From positions 50,166,081 to 50,230,080 of the forward strand of contig CM051034.1 of assembly GCA_027627225.1 (NCBI GenBank): a DNA stretch of 64,000 nt, in the 5' to 3' direction. This document shows positions 1-8,741 of the stretch, in pieces; within the stretch, counting starts at the first letter, position 1; the number at the start of each line of letters is the position of its first letter. Under the pieces are notes generated by a model. It was not told the origin of the DNA. It saw only the letters and a list, made by a program, of their open reading frames with translations, and did not search any database. The stretch comes from Congeria kusceri. Lineage: Eukaryota > Mollusca > Bivalvia > Myida > Dreissenidae. Both the position numbers and the translations under genes were made by a program.

Positions 1-406
1 GCAATAACACTTTGTTCTTTGAAGTCCCGAGTATATCAATGGCTCGAAATTCTACATGCTTGAACATTATATGAAGATTTGGATTGAAAGAACTTGGTAG
101 TTCGATAAGATACATACAGTTTTTGCCATTCCACTCCATAACCGATCTGGGCTCATCATATATTGTAAACCTATAGTTTGACTCAAAAACGACATATTGT
201 CCCGTTAGAGCAATTGGGGAATATATTTGTATATAGCTTTTATCATGTGTCCAATTTCGAAGATAAATCCTGGACTCGTCAACAACTGAAGTGTATGACA
301 TTATCGGTCGATTGGACAATTTCATTCTCGGAGACGCAACAAATACAAAAATATCTCTACAAGTATATCTCACGTACAAAACGCTTTTGAAAAAGCGAGC
401 ATTCAT
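1..406 (-). CDS. Hypothetical protein, cut off by the left window edge
   Basis: The minus strand has an uninterrupted reading frame from a stop near 505 to the window edge, so the 5' end is inside and the 3' end is missing. The first ATG is at 406-404; further in-frame ATGs are at 325 and 301, and the true start could be any of them. The visible product, about 135 residues from the first ATG, reads like a real protein: many alternating hydrophobic and charged residues suggesting beta strands, with short motifs such as YIQIYSPIAL and NCMYLIELPSSF. No signal peptide or known motif is visible. If the 406 ATG is used, the gene starts head-to-head on the same CATG as the plus-strand gene at 405. 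Function unknown. Confidence 0.6.
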   Translation of the reverse strand, partial: MNARFFKSVLYVRYTCRDIFVFVASPRMKLSNRPIMSYTSVVDESRIYLRNWTHDKSYIQIYSPIALTGQYVVFESNYRFTIYDEPRSVMEWNGKNCMYLIELPSSFNPNLHIMFKHVEFRAIDILGTSKNKVLL

Positions 407-848
407 GAAAGAAGCAGCAGTTGTTAATGTCGCGAAACTGAAATGCCTTAACAAAGCTGTATCTTCATCAAAACTTCCCGAGGAAGAAACCGTGTACTAT
501 AATCAGTTTCTCAATACTATTGTCAATGTGTTTATGGACGTTACTATTTCTTTCGTAAAAAGAAACCAACACGAAGCAAAAAATCCTCTCAAAATCATAA
601 ACGAGCAATGGCATAGCCTATACGAATATTGGATGAACTCTAACAAGAACACGGCTTTGGATGAAGATTGGGTTATTTCGACAATAAAACAACCACCATC
701 CAAACAACCAAACAATATGAAACTGATTTTCAAAATGTTTGTTCTTCGCTGCGTTATTGAAGCGAGTGTCTTGTCGCTACCGAGAAAGCAATACTCGTCT
801 GTACCAATGTTTTCATCTCTGTTCGACTCGCTGAAATTGTCTATTTAA
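405..848 (+). CDS. Hypothetical protein, 147 aa
   Basis: This frame is open upstream to a GTG at 291, but the first ATG is at 405 and the stretch before it lies over the opposing edge gene, so 405 is the chosen start. The product is soluble, mostly predicted helical and slightly basic. It has a cluster of prolines and lysines near residues 95-105 (KQPPSKQPNN) followed by a hydrophobic segment LIFKMFVLRCVIEASVL that is more likely a core helix than a membrane anchor. No recognisable motif. It is followed 35 bases later by another plus-strand gene. Not recognised. Confidence 0.6.
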   Translation: MKEAAVVNVAKLKCLNKAVSSSKLPEEETVYYNQFLNTIVNVFMDVTISFVKRNQHEAKNPLKIINEQWHSLYEYWMNSNKNTALDEDWVISTIKQPPSKQPNNMKLIFKMFVLRCVIEASVLSLPRKQYSSVPMFSSLFDSLKLSI

Positions 849-883
849 CTGAGTGATCATTTTCACATTTGTGTTTTGTCACT

Positions 884-1393
884 ATGGCTAGCAATATTGT
901 ATCGCTGTGTTTTGTAAATGAACAGCTGAAGGAATGTTCTGTGTCGTTGATATACGACAGCGACATCAATGCATATAAAGCAAACGTTGACATGAGTTTC
1001 AGATTCCCGTTGTTGGTTAATCTGTCGAATTTGCAACAACTGAGGTTCAAAACCAACACTCATCACGAGTTGCTATTTTCGAGTAATGAAAAAGATCTGA
1101 TAAGGATATTTTTGTATGAACAAAATCAAAAGCTATACAGCAACAAACACACAGATGTTCGAATTAACGAAGACTTTATTTTCGACCTTTTGTACAAGAA
1201 ACAATGTGATGAAGCAGTTCTATATTACGATGGCAAAAGCTTTGACTACATATATCAAAGTGATACACAGCAAACAGTTATACAAACAATTTGGTCCTTT
1301 CTCACATCGATGCCAGCAAAAGCTATCTACACGGTTATTGCAGCGTTGGAACTGTACGAGCTCGGATACAGAATATTTCAGCAAATAAGTTGA
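884..1393 (+). CDS. Hypothetical protein, 169 aa, possible C-terminal membrane segment
   Basis: Start chosen at the ATG at 884 (MASNIVSL); the frame runs further up only to a TTG. The first 125 residues look globular, with repeated hydrophobic stretches and charged loops. The last 40 residues contain a mostly hydrophobic run (TIWSFLTSMPAKAIYTVIAALEL) that could be a tail anchor, although it holds a proline and a lysine. The gene ends in a 16-base convergent overlap with the minus-strand UL8-like gene that stops at 1378. No family recognised. Confidence 0.65.
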   Translation: MASNIVSLCFVNEQLKECSVSLIYDSDINAYKANVDMSFRFPLLVNLSNLQQLRFKTNTHHELLFSSNEKDLIRIFLYEQNQKLYSNKHTDVRINEDFIFDLLYKKQCDEAVLYYDGKSFDYIYQSDTQQTVIQTIWSFLTSMPAKAIYTVIAALELYELGYRIFQQIS

Positions 1394-3342
1394 CATGGAT
1401 GAAGTCGAAATCCTGGCAAATGACTGTGCTTTGAACGTTCGAATATGTTGGTAAATATATGCTTTTTCAAAAATAAATCTGTTTCAAACAATACATTTTC
1501 GTCAATTATGCTTGACAAGTTAAACGTTTGTGCAAAGCGAATCAGACAACTCATGATTTCATTTGCATATCTTTTGACGTCTATTTCGCCAGCAAATTGT
1601 TTTGGTTTCACATGAAGGGTTGGTTCTGCCGGAGTGCTGTATACCTCGTTGCTTATGTTGTTTCTACAATACACATAATCGTCCGATAGTTTTGTTCCGT
1701 ATACAAAATAGTCACTCGCTTTCAGCTTTTTGGGCAACGATACGTGAAAATCAGATTCATTGAGATTCACACTTTTCAGAATGATGTCGGGTAGGCTTTC
1801 CAGTGTGGAAAAATGAACTAGATGTTTGTACAGTCCTTGAACAATTTTTCTTGCAGCCATGAACGGGGGGAAACAAATACCTTTGATGACCACTTCACCA
1901 TTTTCATTGATTCCAATGTAGGTGTTGATGTTCTTTATTCTGAAATTCGTCAATACACACTCTTTCTTCAAATCGTATCCTGTAAAAGGCACTGCCATTT
2001 CCTCCTGTTGTGTGAAAAAGCTGTCCTTGCAAATTCCAAATGACCTCTTTTTGTCATTTGCATATGTTTGACACATTACTCGAACTGTCTCGTTCAACGT
2101 TCTGTAGAATAGCGTTGGACAGTAGCGTTTGGTCATCCCGAATAAAGTGGTTATAGTTTGCTTCAATTTTGGATGGTACTGTCTTTTGTCCACAAGCTGA
2201 GAAAATATTTGCTTCAAACCTTCTTCGTTACATGATCGAAGAATAGTAGTTGCATAGAAATTACTGAAGTCATGAACGTACACTCGGCTATTGTTACTGA
2301 TCTTTCGTTTGTTGAGATACAATACACCCTTCTTCAAGTAACACTGCTTTCGGAACTTGAAATCTCTCTTTAGTGTTTTCAAAACACGTTTTAAGTGCAG
2401 CATTCTATCAACTGGCAAACATATGTTCTTTTTGATGGAAAAATGCTTTCTTATCGTTGGGTGATTTGTTTGAAAATGCTTGGTGTTTTTGGTGGATAGA
2501 GCTTTTTTGAGGCATTTCAGAGACTTATAGATCCCATATATCTCATCATGTTTGCTAACCACTAAGGCAATCAGTCCATCATATAGTACTAGATCTGTAT
2601 CTTGTGAATTGTATGCTACAGACGGATTGTCATGAAAGATAGACGAGTAGCTAAAACGTGGCGCGTAACACAGCTTTTTCAGTTCTATATCAAAGTCAGG
2701 TGTATTAGTAGCGCACACAAACTGAGATGATTCCTCAAGCAAGTGTTTAACAACTCGTTCATTTCCAAATCTCAGAAAACAATACGAAGGGTGCTTTGGT
2801 ATATACAACGTTCTCTTATCATTTATTCTGATAGCTTTGAGATATTTTGTTTTGATATAACTCACTATTGATTCCTTGCAAGAGAAATCTACTTGAGTTT
2901 TGATAAAATGTTTCAGTGGATCTTCATCGCCACATTCGCCAAGCAATCGCCTTTTAGCATTAAGCTTTATTACAGAATCGTTGCTTTCGACGGTTGAACA
3001 GAGAGACGGACTTTCGATAGTCACTGAATTTGAAATCTTGTCTAGACCTGAAATGATGTTCAGTTTCGTTTCATCGAGAATGCCTACATCAACACAATCC
3101 GTTAGTGGTTTGGGGACTATCGAAATAAACCTATGTACGCTTGGTATGCTTGATGAACAACTGATCAAAATGGGTTTGTTGTATTTGCACATATATGTAT
3201 TCTCGCAATTCAGTAAAAATATATACAAATTGCATACACGATTGTTAGATGTAAGCAACTCAGAGTCAACATAATACGAATGAACTAGATAACAATCATT
3301 CAATATCGAAATCGAAGTCATCATTTGCACCAAAACGGTCAT
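1378..3342 (-). CDS. Degenerate family B DNA polymerase, candidate UL8-like helicase-primase subunit
   Basis: A 654-residue protein whose central part follows family B polymerase order. Around residue 358 HDFSNFYATTI matches motif A (DFSSMYPSI in the window's own polymerase). Around 395 KLKQTITTLFGM resembles motif B. Around 435 FGICKDSFF sits where the catalytic GDTDS of motif C belongs but lacks the first aspartate. Around 470 NTYIGINENGEVVIKG resembles the KKY-type strand after the palm. Published structural comparison identifies the herpesvirus helicase-primase subunit UL8 as an inactivated family B polymerase, so this is a good UL8 counterpart; the assignment is inference. It would then join the UL5-like helicase and UL52-like primase. 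The start is the ATG at 3342, overlapping the upstream gene; ATGs at 3324-3321 are alternatives. It could instead be a lineage-specific polymerase relic. Confidence 0.65.
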   Translation of the reverse strand: MTVLVQMMTSISILNDCYLVHSYYVDSELLTSNNRVCNLYIFLLNCENTYMCKYNKPILISCSSSIPSVHRFISIVPKPLTDCVDVGILDETKLNIISGLDKISNSVTIESPSLCSTVESNDSVIKLNAKRRLLGECGDEDPLKHFIKTQVDFSCKESIVSYIKTKYLKAIRINDKRTLYIPKHPSYCFLRFGNERVVKHLLEESSQFVCATNTPDFDIELKKLCYAPRFSYSSIFHDNPSVAYNSQDTDLVLYDGLIALVVSKHDEIYGIYKSLKCLKKALSTKNTKHFQTNHPTIRKHFSIKKNICLPVDRMLHLKRVLKTLKRDFKFRKQCYLKKGVLYLNKRKISNNSRVYVHDFSNFYATTILRSCNEEGLKQIFSQLVDKRQYHPKLKQTITTLFGMTKRYCPTLFYRTLNETVRVMCQTYANDKKRSFGICKDSFFTQQEEMAVPFTGYDLKKECVLTNFRIKNINTYIGINENGEVVIKGICFPPFMAARKIVQGLYKHLVHFSTLESLPDIILKSVNLNESDFHVSLPKKLKASDYFVYGTKLSDDYVYCRNNISNEVYSTPAEPTLHVKPKQFAGEIDVKRYANEIMSCLIRFAQTFNLSSIIDENVLFETDLFLKKHIFTNIFERSKHSHLPGFRLHPCQLIC

Positions 3343-4564
3343 ACAAATTTCCAGAAACGTACAAAAGGTGTTTCTGTTGGTTAATATACGATATCAAGTT
3401 CTGTATTTCTGCAAAATTGCTAATGGTAAACCAGCTTTCAAGAAAAGCCACCAAATTCGAAATGTCAAATTTAGACAAATTCTGCTTGATATACAATTCT
3501 GCCAATTGTAATGCTTCTTTTATCGGATTGGAACACAGTGTGTCAATGTCAACAACGGGTTCTAGCGAACTCAATCGATCCCGAAGTTGTATTTGGTTGT
3601 TCTTATATCGTAACAAAATGTCCACGAGTTCTACTGTGTGCGCTCTTGCTATACATGGATTCAACGTTGATGAAAAAAGTGGCAAACTCGAGTCTGGAAT
3701 CAATTTGCTCGTTTGACCACTCAACACTTTTTCTAGCCGCCGATATGTTTCTAGTATTGGCAACGATAGCTGATTTTCGTTACAGTAGAGAACAACGTCT
3801 TTGAAGCATATACCACCTGCTTGTACAGTATATGGAGCTGATTCCTCCTCAGTTATTGTTCTAGCGACTGTCGTATAGATGAAATCGAAATTTGAAGCGG
3901 TATGTTTGAAAGACTGAATAAGGTTGCTTATAGGCTCCTCGCTTAAATATACTATGTAATCAAATATGCCGTTCCGTTTATATATGATAAGGTAAATTAT
4001 GCTGCCCGTCAAGGCATATCTGTGGTTTTTTATATCCATTGGTATGACTTGTTGTCTGGATCCAGTCGTAAGATATTCGGCGATTGTTTCAATGGGCACA
4101 ATTTTCTCATCAAAAAAGTTTGCCATTGGCACAAAGAGGTTATCGGGTTGTGAAACGTGTCCTTGTATGCAAACACCAGTATTAAGTTTGCGATCATCGC
4201 GTAGAATACTAAATGCTGATGTACCGACAATTTGTAAACGTCGTGTCATCTTGGCCAAATAATCAACGCATTCGTATGAATCCTTTAATTCGTCATATTC
4301 TATGAAATTAACATCTCCTGTCATTGTTTTGTGAGCTTTTGCCATTTCCTTGAACCCTTGTTCGCTTGTGTTAATCAGTCTTAATAAATCATGAACATAG
4401 TAAGTTGATAAATCACTACTGCTCACACATTTCTTTACGGATCTATCGAAATGAACGCGACAGACCAATAAACCGTTTGTATGTTTGTTACACGCATCTG
4501 AATAACAAGTCAAGTCGCAAGTCATAAACTTGGGTTGGTATGCAAATTCACCAAACGTACTCAT
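3296..4564 (-). CDS. Hypothetical protein, 422 aa, Cys/His-rich N-terminus
   Basis: ATG at 4564 with no upstream extension needed. Residues 17-38 hold four cysteines and two histidines (CDLTCYSDACNKH, then LLVCRVHF), spaced in a way that could bind zinc. The middle (about 180-215) contains a hydrophobic patch ALTGSIIYLIIYKRNGIFDYIVYL, probably beta strands. The C-terminal 120 residues are helical and end in an acidic tail (GANDDFDFDIE). It lies directly upstream of, and overlaps, the UL8-like gene on the same strand, with another same-strand gene 52 bases before it. Size and soluble character would suit a tegument or capsid-associated protein, but no homology is seen. Confidence 0.7.
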   Translation of the reverse strand: MSTFGEFAYQPKFMTCDLTCYSDACNKHTNGLLVCRVHFDRSVKKCVSSSDLSTYYVHDLLRLINTSEQGFKEMAKAHKTMTGDVNFIEYDELKDSYECVDYLAKMTRRLQIVGTSAFSILRDDRKLNTGVCIQGHVSQPDNLFVPMANFFDEKIVPIETIAEYLTTGSRQQVIPMDIKNHRYALTGSIIYLIIYKRNGIFDYIVYLSEEPISNLIQSFKHTASNFDFIYTTVARTITEEESAPYTVQAGGICFKDVVLYCNENQLSLPILETYRRLEKVLSGQTSKLIPDSSLPLFSSTLNPCIARAHTVELVDILLRYKNNQIQLRDRLSSLEPVVDIDTLCSNPIKEALQLAELYIKQNLSKFDISNLVAFLESWFTISNFAEIQNLISYINQQKHLLYVSGNLYDRFGANDDFDFDIE

Positions 4565-4616
4565 GTTTATTTATCGAACCATCGCCACATTAACATAAAG
4601 TCAGCTAAATAGAAAA

Positions 4617-5384
4617 TTAAAGAAAAAAGTCTTTGAGCGTATTTAGTTTCTTCACATGAAAGAATGGTCTATTAGAAACTTCAGTTGGCAATAGACTCTC
4701 TACCATGTGTTTATCAGCATCTACATAAACGATAGTAAAGTTCAAACCCGGAAACGTTGGTTTGAAATAGCAACTTTCGTGAACAAGATGGATTGTAACA
4801 TCTTTGTCATTCTGTGGCAAATATTGGAGATTTTTGACCAGCGATGCTTGTGACAAAAGTAAAACGTAATATGTGGGGACGTCGTCGTAAACGTTTTTCA
4901 TAGCTGTAACCAAATCGTTTTTGACAAAATGGTTAGGTGAGCTTGTCGAAGTGAGAATCCTAAATATTTGCACTGGATCCACATCAATAAAATCATTCAG
5001 GTACAAGATACAAGCTTTGCTTTGTAGCATATTTTTCGAGGCCAATGAGAGTTTTGTTTCATGTGTGATTAAGATGTCATAGTTCCCCAGAGATTGAGGT
5101 ATCAGTTTCACTTCGCAATCTTCAACCGAACAAGTAAGCGGGTCTGGTGGTTGGTCTCCAATAAGCTTTGTTAATATCGCTTCGGGGTTATCCGCATTGA
5201 TAAGTATCATTATAGAGTTTGACACATTGCTCTCGTTTGATTTCTTTAGCAAGTAGAACGAGAATATGTTTTTGCTTTTGCAGAATATGATTATCAACTG
5301 GTTAAATCTACAGATCAGCAGTTCATCGTTGCAGTAAATATTGCTTTCAATGTGGTAAACATCGGTGTAGAGTTGCGAAGGCAT
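4617..5384 (-). CDS. Hypothetical protein, 255 aa
   Basis: Clear ATG at 5384 and divergent from the RING gene at 5490, the two sharing a 105-base AT-rich spacer. The product looks like a compact alpha/beta protein with several short hydrophobic strands (LLICRFNQLIIIFC, YYVLLLSQASLV, FTIVYVDADKH) separated by polar loops. No signal peptide, membrane span or catalytic motif is evident. First of three consecutive minus-strand genes running down to 1378. Function unknown. Confidence 0.7.
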   Translation of the reverse strand: MPSQLYTDVYHIESNIYCNDELLICRFNQLIIIFCKSKNIFSFYLLKKSNESNVSNSIMILINADNPEAILTKLIGDQPPDPLTCSVEDCEVKLIPQSLGNYDILITHETKLSLASKNMLQSKACILYLNDFIDVDPVQIFRILTSTSSPNHFVKNDLVTAMKNVYDDVPTYYVLLLSQASLVKNLQYLPQNDKDVTIHLVHESCYFKPTFPGLNFTIVYVDADKHMVESLLPTEVSNRPFFHVKKLNTLKDFFL

Positions 5385-5489
5385 TTCTATGATTGACTAT
5401 GTTAGAAAGTGTTCATTTCAACCCTTTATATCAAAAAAAGATATTTACGTATTAAACATGTTTTTTTGTGAAAACAAAAACGATCTATA

Positions 5490-6173
5490 ATGTCTAATAG
5501 CGATAGCGAAATAATTGTCATTGACGGCGTTGAATCGGACACTGGTGAAAGTGAAAACGATGAACATGATATAGATGAAAATTATGCCGTTAGATATCTT
5601 GGTTTACATGTAAATAACCCATCTGATTCTGACGAAGAAAGCTTATCTGTTTCACTGGAAGATCTAGATCCAGAATTAGCCCGTGGTGCTGTTATATCTC
5701 TTCGTATATCACAAATTCAAACAGAATTTGACAAATGGATGCACACTTTCAAAAGAAACAAGGACACAAGTATCATTAAGTGTTTAGCAGATGTACATTT
5801 CCATCTAGATATGGCTATTAGGAAGCAAACCGATTTATTAAAACAGTTGCCCGATAATAGATTCACGGATATCAATGAAATCATTAAAGCTCACACACGA
5901 CACATTAAGGAAAAATGTGAAAAAATGTTAAACATGAAAGATGAATTATGTGAACTCCAGACGAACGTTGCTGTCCAAACAGCGAAAATCGAATCAAGAC
6001 AACAACTCATGGAATGTACCATATGCTATAGCCAAGAAAAAAATACGTTGTTATCACCTTGTTGTCATATGTTTTGCAAAACCTGTGTCGACCAATTACT
6101 TCGCGGAAATAAAAAATGTGCTATGTGCCGATTACCCATTTTGACAATCAGTCATGTTCGCCTAACCGATTAG
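5490..6173 (+). CDS. RING finger protein (probable E3 ubiquitin ligase), 227 aa
   Basis: The C-terminal 45 residues form a C3HC4 RING: CTICYSQEKNTLLSPCCHMF followed by CKTCVDQLL and CAMCRLP, giving all eight zinc ligands. RING domains recruit E2 enzymes and promote ubiquitin transfer. The N-terminal 75 residues are very acidic and serine-rich (DSDSEIIVIDG-like and SDSDEES), and residues about 75-175 are helical, possibly coiled coil, for dimerisation or substrate binding. Acidic leader plus C-terminal RING is a common layout of viral RING proteins. The ATG at 5490 is unambiguous. A second RING gene lies at 55298-56344 on the other strand, with little similarity outside the RING. Confidence 0.88.
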   Translation: MSNSDSEIIVIDGVESDTGESENDEHDIDENYAVRYLGLHVNNPSDSDEESLSVSLEDLDPELARGAVISLRISQIQTEFDKWMHTFKRNKDTSIIKCLADVHFHLDMAIRKQTDLLKQLPDNRFTDINEIIKAHTRHIKEKCEKMLNMKDELCELQTNVAVQTAKIESRQQLMECTICYSQEKNTLLSPCCHMFCKTCVDQLLRGNKKCAMCRLPILTISHVRLTD

Positions 6174-6187
6174 CACTGACGAGGCAG

Positions 6188-6196
6188 TATAAAAGG
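6188..6196 (+). promoter_or_regulatory. TATA box of the 6232 gene
   Basis: TATAAAAGG lies 36-44 bases before the ATG at 6232, just after the stop of the upstream RING gene, and is followed by a G-rich stretch. A strong match to a polymerase II TATA element; it also argues for the ATG at 6232 over the upstream TTG at 6223. Confidence 0.7.
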
Positions 6197-6231
6197 GCGG
6201 TTGTTTCGAACATGTTCATCATTTGTCAATC

Positions 6232-6627
6232 ATGCATCTACCAGTGTGGATCGTACACACGAGCAAATCTGAAAGCTATGCTTTCGATATATGGGAAGAT
6301 TTTGTGGCGAAATATCCATGGTACAAAGGCAACACGTGCAGATTTGTCAACCTGACACTAGCATTACCACCAACACAGTTGACAAAGTTGATGCTGCTAG
6401 TTTTTGAAGACGGTGAATGCTTTAGTGAAATAACTGAAAAGAGACTTGATGACTTGCTGAAACTCTGGAACGTCTCAGATATGACCGTCAAAGTGGTTGA
6501 ACCAAGAGAACATTGGCGAATTCCAGAATGTACATCGAAAATGTTTCTAGCAGCGATGTTTCCACTACGCACTTGGTGGTGTGGATGGGAAAAGAGTTTG
6601 GAAGAAATGATACAACAAAGACTGTAA
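6232..6627 (+). CDS. Hypothetical protein, 131 aa, tryptophan-rich
   Basis: Start set at the first ATG (6232), which is preceded by a good TATA box. The product begins MHLPVWIVHTSKSESYAFDIW and contains nine tryptophans, including WWCGW near the C-terminus, which is unusual for its size. It appears to be a small globular alpha/beta protein without a signal peptide or membrane span. Its own promoter suggests separate transcription from the RING gene upstream. It converges on the OTU-like gene ending at 6669. Not recognised. Confidence 0.65.
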   Translation: MHLPVWIVHTSKSESYAFDIWEDFVAKYPWYKGNTCRFVNLTLALPPTQLTKLMLLVFEDGECFSEITEKRLDDLLKLWNVSDMTVKVVEPREHWRIPECTSKMFLAAMFPLRTWWCGWEKSLEEMIQQRL

Positions 6628-6643
6628 CATGTTTGAATTGTTG

Positions 6644-6649
6644 TTTATT
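6644..6649 (-). terminator. Poly(A) signal for the 6669-8651 gene
   Basis: AATAAA on the minus strand, 20 bases downstream of the stop of the OTU-like gene. Its position suits cleavage inside the convergent spacer. Confidence 0.6.
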
Positions 6650-6668
6650 TTGTACAAATACTGAACTG

Positions 6669-8651
6669 TTAATCAATCTGAAATTGTCTTTGCTGCTGAG
6701 ATGTTATATATCTGTTCAACATATCAGTATCGATTAAAGCATACACATTTTTATTGGAGTTTACTTTTGGTATTACATAGTGAACAAACGGTTTTGCAAC
6801 TCTATACAACAGTTTTTCTTGTTCTTGAAATATATTTGCTGGATCGAGTCTGATATGACCATCAGCTAATCTAGACTTCACATACACTTCTTTGAAATCC
6901 TTGCTCATTGAATATTGAAAAGGTGTTGATGGGAGATGCTGGATGTTGTAACTCAGATCAAACCCAAATACGCTTTCGCTCTGAGATTTTCTTAACAAAA
7001 CCGTTTGCTTTGTGTCTCCAGTGAGACATACATTACACATCTCGTAGTCGTCATTATCGCTTACGGTGATTATGTTTTGAATAGCGAGCCATTTACGTTT
7101 TTGAAGATCAAATACTTGTTTCGTTGCTTTGTCCACCAGAATGATGCTATTGGAATCGGTAATTACCATCTGAACTGCCGTTAATGGGTTCGTTGATTTC
7201 GGCAACGCATAAAATTCTACATGTTGGGCGGATTTAAATACGTTGCTTAGACAGGCAATCTGTGGCCTTTCGCCGTCAATAAACAGATACACAGATTCTT
7301 TAACAAACAAAATGTGATCAGGGCTACTAATTCGGTCTAACAAAGCAGCGAATCGCCGATTCAAGCTGATATCCACCCATCTCTGTTCATGTGGTTTGGG
7401 TCCAGAGTAATACTGAATTGTCTTTGTGTCATTGTTTAAACACAAAACTGTAAACGGAAACTTATCTTTGAACGCAAAGGTGTTGTCGTCCAGCTGAACA
7501 GAGATATACTTGGTACTTAGGACGAGATTTTGTTTTTGCTCAATTTGAGCCTTAAGTATGTTGGAAACAGTCATTGTATTAGCAGTTATATCGCACAATT
7601 TATCTAAACTGGTGTCGCAGCATATATCACTGAAATATTCTGCTAGTTCTTCAAAGTGCTTTCTCGACTGTCCTTTCATTCCATCTAGGAAGGCTGCAAG
7701 CTCTTTTACGTTTTTACTGCTTTTAAAGAGTCGTATTAAAAGCTCAACTAGCGAATAGCAGCCGTTTTCGCAGGCGAAATTAAACAGATGTACATTTAAT
7801 CGTATCTCGTTCTCTCTAAAATTTGCAAAATGTTCAAGCATTTTCAAAGCGTCAGTGTTAATGAAAACTTGATGTAGTACTTTACGAACGGCTTCTGTGC
7901 ATAGTTTGCTTGAAATAGAATTCAGCGTATCAATTAGAAATTTTGCTGTTGTCTCACCGTTGGTTATACTTATATGCTGCGAACTGAAGCCCATAGCTAC
8001 ATTGTGCTTAAACTCTTCGCTTTCAAATTTCAAAACCGGTCTTATATAACCCATATCCATATATAACACAAACGCACAGCTATTTGTTGCAGGGCTGGGA
8101 ATTGAAAATTTGGTGGGTTGTTCTGTGATCGGTTTTGTGAATAAATAAACTGGAATCGAAAACATGTGGGCAAGAGCTTGCATTTCGATGAAACCATTAG
8201 GCAATCTTCCAAACGCATCGGCTCGCGTTTCTTCAATGTAGTGATCAATTGATTTAAATGTCGTGCTACTCTGACAATATTTGTTCATCACAGTTTTGTG
8301 TGTGTGCATAGATTTAATGAGAGCGTTGCGAACAAACTGGTGATAATCTTCCTTCTCAAACAACAAGTAACTTATGCTTCTATAGAAACTATTCCCATCG
8401 TTGACCGTTCGATGCGTAACAAAAACAGAACTATGATCATCCTTGTCAAGTGGTTTGAGGTCTTGTACTCGAACTAAACCTTTCATATGGTAGGTTTTCA
8501 ACATTTTCTCTACGCAGTGGATGCGCGATTGCATATCCAATATTTTGATTTGTGGACGTGATATTTTGTTTGGAATTTCAAAGTCGTCCAAGGAATCATC
8601 CTCATCAGGCGTAACGTTTAATTTGCGTTTAAGTGTTTGCTTAAGCGACAT
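6669..8651 (-). CDS. OTU-like pseudoprotease with BACK-like helices and propeller-like C-terminus
   Basis: The 660-residue product has an OTU-like domain at about residues 80-210: DGNSFYRSISYLLF matches the OTU catalytic block but has serine in place of the catalytic cysteine, and PNGFIEMQALAHMFSIPVYL matches the later conserved block. The usual histidine is replaced in GYIRPVLKF, so catalysis is unlikely. Residues about 235-345 are helical and resemble the end of a BTB domain plus BACK. Residues about 395-660 share short motifs (YYSGPK...RW, VYALIDTDMLNRYI) with the proteins at 15792, 27401 and 42653, and look like a kelch-like propeller. Start chosen at the ATG at 8651 because TATATAAG lies 47 bases upstream. 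OTU proteins normally cleave ubiquitin; this one may bind it instead (inference). Confidence 0.75.
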   Translation of the reverse strand: MSLKQTLKRKLNVTPDEDDSLDDFEIPNKISRPQIKILDMQSRIHCVEKMLKTYHMKGLVRVQDLKPLDKDDHSSVFVTHRTVNDGNSFYRSISYLLFEKEDYHQFVRNALIKSMHTHKTVMNKYCQSSTTFKSIDHYIEETRADAFGRLPNGFIEMQALAHMFSIPVYLFTKPITEQPTKFSIPSPATNSCAFVLYMDMGYIRPVLKFESEEFKHNVAMGFSSQHISITNGETTAKFLIDTLNSISSKLCTEAVRKVLHQVFINTDALKMLEHFANFRENEIRLNVHLFNFACENGCYSLVELLIRLFKSSKNVKELAAFLDGMKGQSRKHFEELAEYFSDICCDTSLDKLCDITANTMTVSNILKAQIEQKQNLVLSTKYISVQLDDNTFAFKDKFPFTVLCLNNDTKTIQYYSGPKPHEQRWVDISLNRRFAALLDRISSPDHILFVKESVYLFIDGERPQIACLSNVFKSAQHVEFYALPKSTNPLTAVQMVITDSNSIILVDKATKQVFDLQKRKWLAIQNIITVSDNDDYEMCNVCLTGDTKQTVLLRKSQSESVFGFDLSYNIQHLPSTPFQYSMSKDFKEVYVKSRLADGHIRLDPANIFQEQEKLLYRVAKPFVHYVIPKVNSNKNVYALIDTDMLNRYITSQQQRQFQID

Positions 8652-8697
8652 GGTTGCGAAATTGGTAAGGTGAAATTGATCGACCAAGCTTTTTTTT

Positions 8698-8706
8698 CTT
8701 ATATAC
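8698..8706. promoter_or_regulatory. Bidirectional TATA element
   Basis: The sequence CTTATATAC reads TATATAAG on the minus strand, 47 bases before the ATG at 8651, and TATATAC on the plus strand, 36-42 bases before the ATG at 8742. One short element could position transcription in both directions between these divergent genes. It also rules out the longer start at 8708 for the minus-strand gene, since that ATG lies before the TATA box. Confidence 0.6.
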
Positions 8707-8741
8707 ATTTTTTTCACTCAAGTCTGTGTAAAAATCGAAAT

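Noticed and set aside
8652..8717. Longer N-terminus for the 6669-8651 protein
   Set aside because: The upstream ATG at 8708 and GTG at 8717 lie before the TATA element, so they would not be in the transcript.
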